Assembly (NCBI GenBank): GCA_033002965.1
Contig: JAURVB010003054.1
Location: 1-64,000, forward strand
Direction: 5' to 3'
Origin: Piper betle
Lineage: Eukaryota; Streptophyta; Magnoliopsida; Piperales; Piperaceae
Length of the DNA stretch: 64,000 nucleotides
Numbering within the stretch: position 1 is the stretch's first letter; the number at the start of each line of letters is the position of its first letter. Below are positions 25,946-38,109 of the stretch, piece by piece. The position numbers and the translations under genes are program-made. The notes beneath the pieces are model-generated. The model was not told the origin of the DNA and did no database searches. It saw nothing but the letters and a program-made list of their open reading frames with translations.

Positions 25946-26383
25946 ACTGCTAGTAGCCGGCTGGTTTAGCTATTTTCTTAACTGTACAGCAAAAAAGAAG
26001 ATAAAATGAACATTTGGATTAGTTTACTAGGATGTATTCTACTTGTACGCATTCTGCTTTGGATTTCCCTATTCTCGAGGGCCATGGCTTCTAATTTTGA
26101 GATATTTTCAACCATTCATTTTATCCTCATATGTATACTGATGTAATTGAGGTAAGCTTTGTTCTAACTTCTAAGTTATTTCATGGGACATTTTATTTTT
26201 CAATGTTGATCTATAGTTGAAAATTTGTGGGCAAAAAGAAGTGCCTTTTGTTGCCTTTATTTTTTTGTAAGAAAGGTTGCCCACATTTTGCTCTGATATA
26301 TGTCAGATGAAGAAATCAACACAGATCCTTGAACCATCATGATAACTATTTCCATTCTACTTGCAATAGCTTTCTACTGATCT
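25946..26383. other. Convergent 3' flanks of the receptor kinase and coiled-coil genes
   Basis: Contains the 3' UTRs of two convergent genes. AATAAA-like strings are frequent but none is decisive. No other feature seen. Confidence 0.4.
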
Positions 26384-27394
26384 TTAAGATGTTGATAAAC
26401 AATGCAATTTTTCGCCGTTGTGTACATCTTTTCTGTCCTCGTTTTGCTTGCTTTTGCCGCAGTGCAAGCTGCCAGAAAAGCTATGGCTGGTTTGAGCTTG
26501 TTTCTTGTCGCTTATGATCCGTAGGGTCTGCCGAAGTATGTCCACCTCCCTCTGCTTTTCATCCGCTTCCTTCTCCTTCATGACTAGTCTTGATCTCAGG
26601 TAGGCCACCCTCTCTTCTCTTGCCTTCAATTTCCTCTGAAGCTTTTCTACTTCTGCTCCCAGGCTAGTCCATTCACCTTCATATTAGTATAGAAGAGCAT
26701 GATCATTATCATCTTCTATTCAATTCTTCACTCTTTTGCTGTACAATCGCTAGACCCAAAATCAACTTTTCGATTATAGAGTCGTAGCATATTTTTTAAC
26801 ATTGCAGTGGCAAAATGAAACAGCTGTTACTCCAAGAAGAGAATAATTCTGCAACATGATTATTATTCATCTTTTTTGAAGACAACAGTGAAGGAGAAAT
26901 TTGATGATCATAAAGGATCATAATTCATAAGCATTTGTAGGGATCACAATACCTTGACAAGTTCTTTGTATGAGGTCGTCAAGCTCGCTTTTAATGGCAA
27001 GATAGAGCCCCTTCCACTTCAATACAGCTTCTTGCCTGAGTGCTTGCTCCTCCTGCATTTGCTCTAACAAGACACCAACTTCAAGCAAATACCATTCTTG
27101 GCCTCCATTACCATCCATGATGAGCAGCTCCTCTTCTAGTCTGCGAATTTTCTCGTCTTTCTCATCGAGCTGCTTCCTCATCTCATCCATCTCCTCCGTC
27201 CACACCTTCCTTTCTCTCTTCCACCCAGCCTCTTTAGCCGTGAACGCCATCACTCTATCCTCATGGACAATGGCTTGGCCTTGTTTCTTGCTCCTCAACT
27301 CCATCACCTCCTTCTCCAATAGCTTTATAGTTCTTCTCAAAGTTTTGGGCTTGTCATTTGCCCTGGTGTAGCCTTTGCTAGCAGCGGCACCCAT
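26384..27394 (-). CDS. Coiled-coil protein with N-myristoylation-type start, two exons
   Basis: Exon 1 is 27394-26953 and exon 2 is 26676-26384; the junction is GT-AG, phase 1, and the total of 735 bases encodes 244 residues. The chosen start gives MGAAASK, which fits the N-myristoylation rule (Gly2, Ser6) and suggests membrane attachment. An upstream in-frame ATG at 27463 would bury this motif. The rest is mostly charged coiled coil: RRTIKLLEKEVMELRSKKQ, KVWTEEMDEMRKQLDEKDEK and, in exon 2, EVEKLQRKLKAREERVAYLR. The C terminus is Ser/His-rich and less structured. I do not recognise a named family. No catalytic motif is visible, so a scaffold or cytoskeleton-associated role is possible but unproven. 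Confidence 0.7.
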
Positions 27395-27554
27395 TTGCTC
27401 AAGGGCAGAGAAAGAGCAAGATTGTATGAGCTCTTGAAGGTTGTGTTGAAATATGGGATGCAAAGAGGGGGATAATCACACAAAACAAGACCACCGCTTA
27501 TCATGTCATCCTACTATTCTGTAGTCTAAACTAGCGACAGCTATGCAAGAATCT

Positions 27555-28225
27555 AGACTTGTATTAATCACTTGCACAATATACAGTAGTTGCAGGTTAA
27601 GAATGGGAAAGGGTGATATATACCAGTTACTGGAGGAAACAGCTTCTATATATATACCTCAAGTGTAAGCTGTCAAAATTGAAGTTTTAGCAGGATACTA
27701 GATAGAAATGAGCATTGGTAAAGCTAATATATGGTAAAATAGCTCAATCTATACGTCATACTAAGGTGTATTATATGGGTTATGGCATATGGGTCTGCTC
27801 AGACTGCCACTTGTCTAGCTATGTCTGGTACTAGAAGAAATGTCTGGGTTATATGGTTCTGTTTTGTGTGACTATCCCCCTCTTTGCATCCCCTATTTCA
27901 ACACAACCTTCAAGAGCTCATGCAATCTTGCTATTACCTTATCTTTCTCTCCCTTAGAGCAAATGCAGGAGGGGCAAGCACTTAGGCAAGAAGCTGTAGA
28001 GAAGTGGAAGTGGCCCGTGTATCAATCACTTGCACAAATATACCAGTTACTGGAGGAGTCAGATTCTATATGTAAGCTGTCAAAATTGAAGTTTAAGCAG
28101 GAAACTAGCTAGAAATGAGTACCGGTAAAGCTAATATATGGTAAAATAGATCAATCTATGCCTCATACTAAGCTGTATTATATGGGTTATGGCATTTGGG
28201 TCCCTCAGAATACCATTGTCTAGCT
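27555..28225. repeat. Diverged direct repeat pair beside the coiled-coil gene
   Basis: About 27555-27830 and 28020-28225 align in the same orientation, sharing for example 'ataccagttactggagga', 'gtaagctgtcaaaattgaag' and 'tattatatgggttatggca'. The second copy keeps an open frame through the first part (ending KLSKLKFKQETS), while the first copy is interrupted. Confidence 0.75.
27857..28110 (+). pseudogene. Partial inverted copy of the adjacent coiled-coil gene
   Basis: Plus-strand sequence at 27857-27955 is the reverse complement of the gene's 5' end at about 27400-27492. It then jumps to the part encoding EQMQEEQALRQEAVLKWKG (minus strand, about 27068-27005), read here as EQMQEGQALRQEAVEKWKW. 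The junction falls at GAGCAAATG, which occurs at both places in the gene (SALEQMG and LLEQMQ). This fits an internal deletion at microhomology. What remains has no myristoylation start and lacks most of the coil. A reading frame at 27840-28112 is open but chimeric. Confidence 0.7.
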
Positions 28226-29659
28226 AATGTGCAAATAAGTTTGGCAATATTCTTTTGTCTTACCGCTAATCATGGGAGTGGGGCAGCTTCATGGACCGTG
28301 CATGTGTAGAATGTTGAAAGAATTTCAAGCTGAGAAAAGTGATCATGATGTTTGATTCCCACCGTTTAATTGCGCCTGATTTATATGACTATCTTGTCTG
28401 GGTGAGATTATATAGATTTGGAGAGGAAAAAAGAGAGATTGTAAAGTGTTGAATCTTAAATGCATAGTTTTACTTGCAGATTTTATAGTTTAACTGATCA
28501 GTGTCTCTTCCCACATTGCTATCATTATGATTTACAGAGAGCAATCTGGAGGTTACTTTACATGGTTGCTCATTCTCTGGCTATTCTCTCTTTTTTATTT
28601 GTGAAGTCTTGACTCACCAACCGAGCTTCCAAGTGGTTACAAAAAATCAACCAAAATATAGCCAAACTGTGCTAGTATGCATGATCCTTGTCAGCCAATG
28701 ACTTCACTATTAGTTTTTTGTGGGCTCAATTGGCAGAGGAGGTTGTAGTTTGCTTGGATTGGTCTACTGCAGTAGAGACTATGTAGATGGTAGCTGGTTC
28801 TGACTTCCCCAAGTAGATGCCAAAAGATGGCCATCTCAGATGGCCAAGTCTATGTTTGTTAGGCAAAAACTTGGAATGACACTAGATCTCTTGAGCCCAT
28901 GCTTTGGCCAGGATGGGAGAAGTGAAATAGTGACTCTTTTATCATGTTGGTCAACCAAGATGAGCTTAGCAAGATGATTTCATATTAATATTCACCATTG
29001 GTAGATGTACAATGGAGTTAGATGAGCTTGGGATAAAAATGGAGTTAGATGAGGGTTGCCCTTTGTGTAGTTTGTATTGGCGAGATGTGTATAGTTCAAT
29101 TGATGGTTACAGGCATGTTGGTTAGTTTTTGTGTGTTTTCTTTGTGTCATGTTCAATACTAACTAAAGAGGTCTCATGTTTGTGGATATATCTTTAATTT
29201 TTGAAGGGACTAATTAGGCATAGTTAGCTTATACAAATTAAAATAAATTAATTGATATATTCATGTCTAATCTATCCATCGTAATATATTATAATAAAAC
29301 AAATTTTACAATTTTTTATGAGAGTTTAACAAATGACAAAATATTATTAATTGTTAAATGGGTCTTAAATATATTTAATTCACGCAAATTCGTAAGAGAA
29401 TAACTCTTATAACTTTTGATGAAAGTTTATTAATTCACATGAATGAATTATAATAAAAGATGGAGCTTAGTCATGAGAGGTCTATTAAAAAATATAATTG
29501 GTTTTTAAAATGAGTCACAATATTTAATTTATGTGATTTTCAAAAATAAGATAATTATAAATTATGAATCAAATTAACAATTGTACTCGATTTTTAAATA
29601 ATAGCTATTATATTTTTAAAATTGATCATTGTAAATTATGACATATATAAAACCCAAAT
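28226..29659. other. Intergenic region before the LTR cluster
   Basis: No coherent coding sequence on either strand. It becomes strongly AT-rich from about 29200 up to the LTR boundary at 29660. Confidence 0.45.
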
Positions 29660-30416
29660 TGTAAAACCCATGACTCGAGTCATAGTTTTATATTAGTGAA
29701 CCAGTTGGTCCAACCATCGGTTCGAGTTAAGTTAGTTTCATGACCGCGTACTGAGTCGAGGCCAATCGTGTGTTATGAGTGATGAGAGTCAAGTGTACTC
29801 GAGTATATGATGATAACGTTAGAAATATAATGAGAAATGAGCTATTAGAGTATATGACAGTATGTATGTAGTTATTTTTTTAATGTATTTGATCGTAGAA
29901 TTATTTTTAGGTCAAATAATGCATTAGGATGCGTTATAGAGTAATTTGGGTGGGTTATTAATTATAGAACATGTCATTTTGATATTGTGGGGTGTATTAT
30001 ATTTTATGGGATTTTCCCTATCTTTTTAGATTTTTTAGGATTTATTACAATTTAATTATTATTTTTTACTCGAACAGGAGTCGAGTCAACTTTATATCAC
30101 GAAATTGCCACCAAACCCCCTTCATGGCCCTTTCTCCCGATCCACCCCGACGCCACCCCCATCCTCACTGTCGACGCCCTTCAACCACCGCACCGCTGCT
30201 GATCGATGCCACTGAACCCCACCAAAGTGTCGTCGTGCAGTTCCCAACCTTCTTGGCCACCACCCGACCTCCATGCCCTAGTGCCGCCCATCCATGCCAC
30301 TTTGCTGCTGCCGTAGATGTCGACGCCTTCCCCTTTAACCTCCGACCATTTCTCCCTTACCTAGGGATCCCAACGAAGCTAGCCAAGGGCCAATCGGACG
30401 GCTGGCCGACCCTCGG
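29660..30416 (+). mobile_element. 5' portion of an LTR (truncated, forward)
   Basis: Begins TGTAAAACCC followed by the palindrome TGACTCGAGTCA and parallels 31795-32500 base by base with moderate divergence, including 'gtatatgatgataacgt', 'gattttttaggattta' and the GC-rich block that follows. It ends abruptly where an inverted LTR end begins at 30417. Open frames in the GC block (for example 29992-30486) are not genes. Confidence 0.75.
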
Positions 30417-31794
30417 TGTAACACCCCGTTTCAGCTCACCCGTGAACCGACCCGGAAATGTCACCGGCGACCGAACCGTTCGCTAATCTACTGGGTTTGG
30501 TTAAGCCGACCCGGATCTGCCCTCGGTGTCTCAAGATGGAGATGCAAACATGAAATACATGGATGGGATGCGTGGGTTCTAATGTAGTCCTACATGCATG
30601 CTATGATGTGCAAGCAAAACAAAACCATGCAACGGCAAGAAATTTTTAATTAAAAATTATCCACAACAAGGGTATATAAATATTTTATCAAAATACGATA
30701 AAACATGATAATCTACCGTAGCATTCATCATTATCTCTTTCGTTTCAATTGAACCGAGCCTGAACTCCAAACTCACTACTCATTCACATTTATCCATTCA
30801 TTTCATATCAAGCAATTTATCTAAACAAACACATCAAAATTATCATTCACGTAGCAATAACACACCGTCATTATAGATTACACGCGGCAGGTACATGTGT
30901 GCGCGGTTCCGTGCTGCTCCTCCGCAGTCCCGACAGCTTTCATCCCTCGCATTTCTCACCTACATATATATAGAAAAACCGTCAGTAACGAGTGTTACCG
31001 GCCCGGAAAATAACTAATATCAATCTGGCACAGGAGAGCAAACTCTCCTGTTGAATGAAAACCATATACTTCCTCAAGAACTCTCATCAGGGCACATACG
31101 GGAGCCGTCGCCCTCGGGTCGACAGCGTCCCCCTATCTTTCACATTCTCATACCTCGGCCATTTCTCTATCGCTTCTCGCATCAAATCTCATTCCTTTCC
31201 GCCCTCTGCACCTTCCATATTACTCCTGACCTTGAGCACGAAGGCCGAGTACTCTCAGGCAGTCGCCTTCAGTACCCTTTGAAACCACAAGTCTAGACAT
31301 GCGCTGCAATGCAGTACCCGTGAACCTCCACACTTCTCCGGGTTTGAGGAACTCAAAGGTGGAGTTGTCAGGATCCCTCGGGAATGAAACGGCCCGCACA
31401 CCATTCCAGAGCCCACTATCGACACACACGTGCCCGCTCGCGTAGCACGGTAGTCGGATTTCCCTCATTCAATCTCTCACAAAAACGCGAAAACTATACA
31501 TATATATAGGTCTGGGTTGGGATTTATACAATAGGCCCGAAGGCAACGTGAGCTGGATCTGAAGTTCGAAAACAAACTCGAGGGATCTCATCCTCGAGGG
31601 TTATTAATCCGGAAAATCGTTGGCTAAATGGCCCGAGTTAAGTGGGATCCGATAAAACGCCACTTAACTCGTCCTGCACATGATAAATCAAATACACAAT
31701 AGAGTAGCGTAAAACAGAGAACGAGTCCTAAACAGACCTGGTAGAAGCTCCAAACGGGTCCACACGCCTAGGCGGCGAGCTCCTACACCGTACC
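30417..31794 (-). mobile_element. 3' portion of an LTR in inverted orientation
   Basis: Starts TGTAACACCCC, the reverse complement of the LTR 3' end at 34787-34797, and continues as an inverted copy of about 33325-34797. Shared landmarks read in reverse include 'ttcctcaagaac', 'cctcgagggttattaat' and 'gtggcgttttatc'. It stops at 'ggtac' (reverse), immediately next to the start of the complete LTR. Confidence 0.8.
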
Positions 31795-34700
31795 TGTAAA
31801 ACCCACGATTCGAGTTAGGGTTTTATATTCAGAACCGGTCGGGTCGACCGTTATTTTTTCGAGTTGAGTCAGTTTCAGGACACGTGTACCGAGCCGATGC
31901 CAGTCGCGTGTATGAGCTATGAGGGTCATGCGTACCCAAGTATATGATGATAACGTCATGAACACAGCAGAACAGAATGAGTTATCAGATATATGAGAGT
32001 ATGCCAGTCATTTTTATTATTATTTTTATATATAGTGGATCGTAGAATTAGTATTAGGCCGTTTACCGCGTTAGGACGCGTTCGGGCAGTCTGGGTGGGT
32101 TGTTAGTCATAGAGCATATCATTATAATATTGTGGTGTTGTTTGATTTTACGGGATTTTTTCCCGATTTTTATGAATTTTTTAGGATTTAATACGACTTA
32201 GTTATTATACTTGACTCGAGCCGGAGACGAGTCAAGTAATATTTACGACCTTGCCACCACACACCCCGCGCCTTCTTTTCTTCCCCAAACCAAACCCCGA
32301 CGCCGCCCCTGTGCAGCGTCGCCGCCGCCGCTGTCGGCGCCGCCCGGCCGCCGATCGTCGCCGCCCAGCTCCGCCACGGCGTCGCCGTGCCACCCCGACC
32401 AGCCCCGGCCGCTGCCAGGCCGCCGCGACGGCGGAATCGCCACGCCTAGCGCCGCGACTGCCTTTGGTCGCGTCGCCGATTCTGCCGCCGGCGACCGTCG
32501 CAGCCGTCATCCAGTGGTCGCCTCAGCACCACCGACCACCTAGCGGCCTTCCCCGACCGGAGCGGAGGCCATCGCCGCCCTGGCCGGCCGGATCTAGCGA
32601 CCCATCGCCGCCGGCCCTGTTTTAGCCGTTTTCCGGCGAGCCGCCACCTCCGTTGGCCGCGTCGACCTCGTAGATGAGTCGGGCTCGCCGAGCCGGTTCC
32701 GAGGGTACCCTACATGACCCCTATCCAGCTAGTAGATACCACCGGCAATAGTCGCCGGAAAACCACCGGAAGTCGCCGGAAAACCGCCAGCAACTGCCGG
32801 AAAACCGCCGGAAAATCGGAATTTCTGGAATTCGCCGGAATTCACCGGATCTTCCGCGGGGCTCACCCGGTGGAGCCCGATCGAGCTTCGGACGCCGAGG
32901 AGCGCCGAATTCGAGCTCCGAGACGCGCGACGGAACCCTAACCGTCGCCGATTGCCGACGACGTGAGGTATAATTACCTCCGATTTGATTATTTAAAGTT
33001 GATGATGATTGTTAGCACAACATGCTAGGATTTATGATGTGATTAATGACTGAATTAGGGATGAAATGATAAGTTACATGATGAGATTAAGTAGTGAATG
33101 AAGGTTCAGCGATCTAATGAGGTAAGTGAGTCTGAGCATGATAAGTGATACGACGTAACTTAGAAAAACGCAATAAAATTGGTATGACTAGGATGAGTTA
33201 GAATTATTTAATATTTATGATTATTTAACTGATTGCTGGATGTTGATGATTGAATTGTGATTGATGTTCATTGTGTTTGATGCATCATTTAGTTAGCGGG
33301 CGTTAGTATTTAGTTTTGATGTGTAGGTACGAAGTAGGAGCTCGCCGCCTAGGCGCGATGACACGCTTGGAGCTTCTACCAGGTCCGTTTAGGACTCGTC
33401 TCTGATTTACTCTTTTCTATTGTATGTTTAATTTATTGCCTGCAGGACGGGTTAAGTGGCGTTTTATCGGATCCCACTTAACTCGGGCCATTTAACCGAA
33501 CATTTTCCGGATTAATAACCCCTCGAGGATGAGATCCCTCGAGGTTGATTTCGAAAACAAGATCCACCACAAGTTGCCTTCGGGCCTATTATATAAATCC
33601 CTACCCAAGCCCTATATATATATAGTTTTCGCGTTTTCTGTGAGACGAGAGATGGAGAAATCGACTGCACGTACCATGCAGAGGATGCCGTGACAGTCAA
33701 AGCGGGCTCTGGATTAGTGCCAGCGGACTGTTCCATTCCCGAGGGATCCTGACAACTCCGCGTTTGAGTTCCTCACACCCGGAGAACGTGGAGGTTTACG
33801 GGTACTGTTTAGTACAGCGCATGTCCGGACTTGTGGTTCAAAGGGTACTAAAGGCGACTGCCTGAGAGTACTCGGCCTTCGTGCTCAAGGCCAGGAGAAA
33901 TATGGAGGTAAGGAGAGGGCTTAGGATAAAGTTTCACGAGAAGTACTGAAAAAGAAGTGCCGAGAGCGGCATAGTACCAGCAGCAGAGCAGTAAGTTCGG
34001 GATGCTACCGGGTCTGCAGCCCAGTGGCTCCTCAGTAGTGCCCTTCAGAGTGTTCTTGAGGAAGTATATGGTTTTCTTTCATATGAGAGTTTGCTCTCAT
34101 AGCCAGCTTGTTATAGTTATTTTATTTTCCGGACCAGTAACACTTGTTACTGACGTGTTTTTATACTATATGTAGGTAATAATCACGAGTTGGAGGAGCC
34201 AGCTTGGACGGAGGAGCAATGAGGTCTTGTACACACACACATGTTAGATTTCTGAATGTTTAATATTGTATTATTATGTTATTATATTGTGAATGACATG
34301 ATTAAATGTTTGAGCATGATGATATGATGTGAATGAAATGCTAAGACACGATAACAGAATGCAAAATATGATCAGAGTTGAGCAGCGGAAGCGTAGTGGG
34401 TTGAGACCCAAGCTTCAGAATGAATTCATAATATATTAGATTGTGTATGAATTATATGTGTGATATGTTATATGTATGCTATATATATATATGTATATAT
34501 ATTATTTTGACAGGGTGGGCCCATAATTGCACTTTTAGGGGAGACCCTGTCGGTTTTATTTCAGAATTTTCATCGATTTTGCTCGTAATTGTGATGGTGT
34601 GAAATTTAGGTTGCATGTCATCCATGTAGTATCATGTTAGGGTTTTATGAATTTATCCATGCATGACAAGTCGTATCTTACATCTTAAGACGCCGAGATT

Positions 34701-34797
34701 GGATCCGCATGAGTTAGGTTCGGGTTAGCCGACCTAACCGGGGCCTGGTAACATGCCGGTTTGGTTCACGAGTGTGAACCGGATTTGGGGTGTTACA
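31795..34797 (+). mobile_element. Complete ~3.0-kb LTR (5' LTR of a large LTR retrotransposon)
   Basis: The segment begins TGTAAAACCC and ends GGGGTGTTACA, which are imperfect inverted terminal repeats with TG...CA ends. It is followed four bases later by a primer binding site, so this is the 5' LTR of a plus-oriented element. Inside there is an AT-rich first 430 bases, a GC-rich block at 32240-32950 (no real gene; frames run on both strands), and a 3' half with the sequences repeated in the other LTR pieces. At 3 kb it is long for a plant LTR and fits large non-autonomous elements of the LARD type. Confidence 0.8.
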
Positions 34798-34801
34798 ACA
34801 T

Positions 34802-34814
34802 TGGTATCAGAGCC
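34802..34814 (+). other. Primer binding site (initiator Met-tRNA type)
   Basis: TGGTATCAGAGCC lies four bases after the LTR end. This is the standard plant retrotransposon primer site complementary to the 3' end of initiator methionine tRNA, and it fixes the element's orientation as plus. Confidence 0.9.
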
Positions 34815-35753
34815 ACTCTCGGCCGATTAAGATGTATGATACTTTTATAGGTGATGTGTGTGCAAAGACTGCTCCAAGTCCAGCTGGCAGGTATGTTTTT
34901 GTTTATTTTCCTTACATGCAGATTTTTATTGATAAGTTGTTTGGATAACAGTGTATTCAGGACCTTGATTAGAAGTGTGTGGAATTAGCCTTAGTTAAGC
35001 TGACATGCCATATATGGATTGTTATCATAATATCAGATTGCTTGCCCAGTTAGATGTGAGCAGGGGATGTAGTAGTGCTAGCAGAGGTAGAATGGGTATA
35101 AGATCCTATCTTATACCAGATTCGGATGTCAATAGACGTTAGATTCTAAGAATCTAACAGGATTGTCATGATGGGCTTAGAGACCCACTGAGTTCTGTCC
35201 ATCGCACAAGAGATTTGGATGATTGACCAGGTGTCCATGTCTTTGCATGTCACCACATTAGTCCTACTTCCATGGGACGTGGTGTATATAGTGGGAAGGA
35301 GCTTGAAGTATAGAGATACCAGTAAGTTAGTGGACACATGTAGATGGACACGTCGAGTGAATGAGGATAAATCAGTGCAGATGTAAGGATGTGGTTATGC
35401 ACAACAGGGCCATTAAAGTACCATGGACCATCAGATGAGACTTTCTGCAGATCAGGCATTGAGATGAGACTACTTCCAGAAGATAGTAATGAATCAGGAT
35501 GAGTAGTGCAGACTTGAGGGCTTGGACAGTAACAAGTAGAAGACCAGGACCACTCTAGATGTCTAGGAGATCAGAGTGGGGTTTAGCATAGGTTGACCAT
35601 CATATGTGTCAGCATCATGATCCAAACCCCTCTGGATCAGACACGCATGATTGGACAACCTGAACCGAGTTAATAGCAGCCAAGATATGGCAGAGATAGT
35701 AGTAGATTTACGATGCATATGAGTAGGATTAGATATTTCTGCATCTAGGTAGT

Positions 35754-35970
35754 GCACAACCGCCGACCGAGTGCACAACCGCCGACCGAGTGCACAACCA
35801 CCGACCGAGGTGCACAACCGCCGACCGAGTTGCACGACCGCCGACCGAGTTGCACGACGCCGACCTAGTCACACAACCACCGCCGAGGTGCACAACCGCC
35901 GTCCGAGATGCACTACCACCGACCGAAGATGCACTACCGCCGTCCGTGTATTGCTCATCCACCGACCGAG
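35754..35970. repeat. Minisatellite, ~18-20-bp unit, about 11-12 copies
   Basis: Tandem units of the form GTGCACAACCGCCGACCGA with small changes (cacgaccgcc, cactaccacc). Copies at the left are most alike and those at the right more diverged. The array lies inside the retrotransposon interior and creates misleading open frames with repeated Cys/His/Arg motifs on both strands. Confidence 0.9.
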
Positions 35971-38109
35971 TAGATTAGTTAGAGTCTTAGTAGGACCAGA
36001 ATTTGAGGAACAAGGATATAGCTACAGTGGAAGTTAGCAGAATAGAAAAGAGTTAGGAAAAGTGAGTCATTTGGATGAGATGGCATAGGATCCGACTTCA
36101 CAGCTCTCTTGCAATCAGTGTCTTGACCTGACACCCTTGGGTCAGATGAATATTGCAAGATGTCCCCATCAGACACTGTTAGTTACAGTCTCATAGGGAT
36201 GCGTATGGACAGATTCAGGGAACATGACAGCATGACCTCCAGATGGGACGGTCACAATGATCAGATTGTGCAGACTGCATGCTATGTGGCATCCATGGGC
36301 CACAACCAGCATACACAGATCAAGATGGTTAGTAGATGATCACACGTGTAGTTTAACCCATTTAGTGATTGGCCAGCCAGAGATAGGAGGTTGACTTAGT
36401 ATGGGGCATAGATAGAGGGTTCAGCGAGAGTGTCTTTCAGAGAGATATTGATTTCCTTGTGTTTCGCCAGCACGATTAGGTTCTCACCTTGAACCATAGG
36501 ATTGAGCCTTACCCGAGTATAGAGGTACATTCATGGTACTGATTAAGTTTTACAGTACAGGTAGATGTTTGCAGATCGATCTTCCAATGAGGATTTCACC
36601 CCAACATGAGAGTGGACCAGATGGAGTATATCAGTGTATGCTCATCTTTATTGATAGCCTTGCTTGAGAGTCTACCACAGCGGTAGTAGTCATGTGAGTT
36701 GAGATTAGTACTACAAATCGGTACGGGACGGCAGGTCACACACCACTGAAGAGCGGACGAGACACGCGTCAAACCTCACTATAAGTCCCCGTAGACTTGA
36801 GGGGAGACAGTGGTTCTTTGGGTCGTTTGAACCCCGCCCGTTTAGAAGTGCGTGACTAGTACAGTATCGAGAAACACGTGCCTACTGTTAGCTGATTAAA
36901 CTAGGGCCAATTAGGAGCCGTTTTTGAGATTCGTCATTGATTTACTATTCCACAGCCTGATCACCTGTGGCATAGTAAATCATGGTGATCTTAGAGACAA
37001 GTCCATAGACCTACCAAGATTTTGGCCACCCAATATGTTACATAGGGATTTTATCTCCCCTACTATTTGCATGAGACCTTAACCTTACCATAGTAAGAGT
37101 TGCACAATAGAAGCGTGTGGGCCTATAACCCACAGGTCCCAGGATTCCCTGTTTACCTTGCATCAGATACCACATGTGAGGATGAGATGCCCCCTATTGA
37201 GAGCTCTTGAGTAGTGAGACTAGATTTCTACGAGATTCAGCCTCCCTTCTTATAACCCAGAGATCTCAGACAGAGTGGAGTTTTCACTTGAGAATTTCCA
37301 CTCACCCTTTTGTATCAGTTTTACTATCAGTTTACCCAGATGATTGAGATGAGTATACATTGATCAGAGCACGTCCCACAGACCAGATGCAGATGCTCCA
37401 GCCCTATACAGAGTATGTTATCATACTCCTTGAGACACGCTGTGCATGTACAGGTGTTCTCGCGACCATCCCGTCACAGAGTTGTACTTAGTGGTTGTAT
37501 AGATAGCCACCGGAGCCATAGTATACATTAGAGTCATAGCAGCTATCCTTGTTCTCTTATAGAACAGAGTGAGATACATGACTCAGGACCGAGTTAACTA
37601 GAACCAAGTGAGCGGTCCAGTTCCTTCTATAGGGACACCTGAGAGTTGGACCTAGACTGGCGACAGTGAGCCGTGCAGCTCATTAGGGTATCCACCGTAC
37701 TTAGCAGGAGACTCATAGCAGGCCTTGAGGTGACTATAGGACCTAGAGTAGAGTTCCTGCGAGTACATGTAGGTGATTGTTCACAGATGAGGATTAGAGG
37801 GGCGTGGGTAGATGTTAGCAGGTAGGTCTTACCCTCGGCGTAGTTTTCTAGACATAGCCCAGATTAGAACCTTGCGATACTCTAGAGTATTTGCTTGACC
37901 AACCCAGTAGGCCCTTAGGGGTGATCTAGGTTTTTCCGCCGAGTTAGTAGTAGGGATCAGAACAGAAGAGCATGATGATGGTAATGTCAGAACAGACACA
38001 GGAAGTATAGAATCCAGAATGTTTGAGATGGTCAGCATCACTAGCATGACTCGCCACGTCGGCACCACTATAGTCAGTGAGGATGTATAAGATTGTTGAA
38101 CCAGTAGAG

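Noticed and set aside
32211..32941. Several long GC-rich frames on both strands in the LTR
   Set aside because: Frames overlap on both strands, are Arg/Pro/Ala-rich, and come from a GC-rich LTR block that is not conserved as protein among the LTR copies.
35754..35970. CRISPR-like array of short repeats
   Set aside because: Units are directly adjacent with no unique spacers, in a plant retrotransposon; it is a minisatellite.
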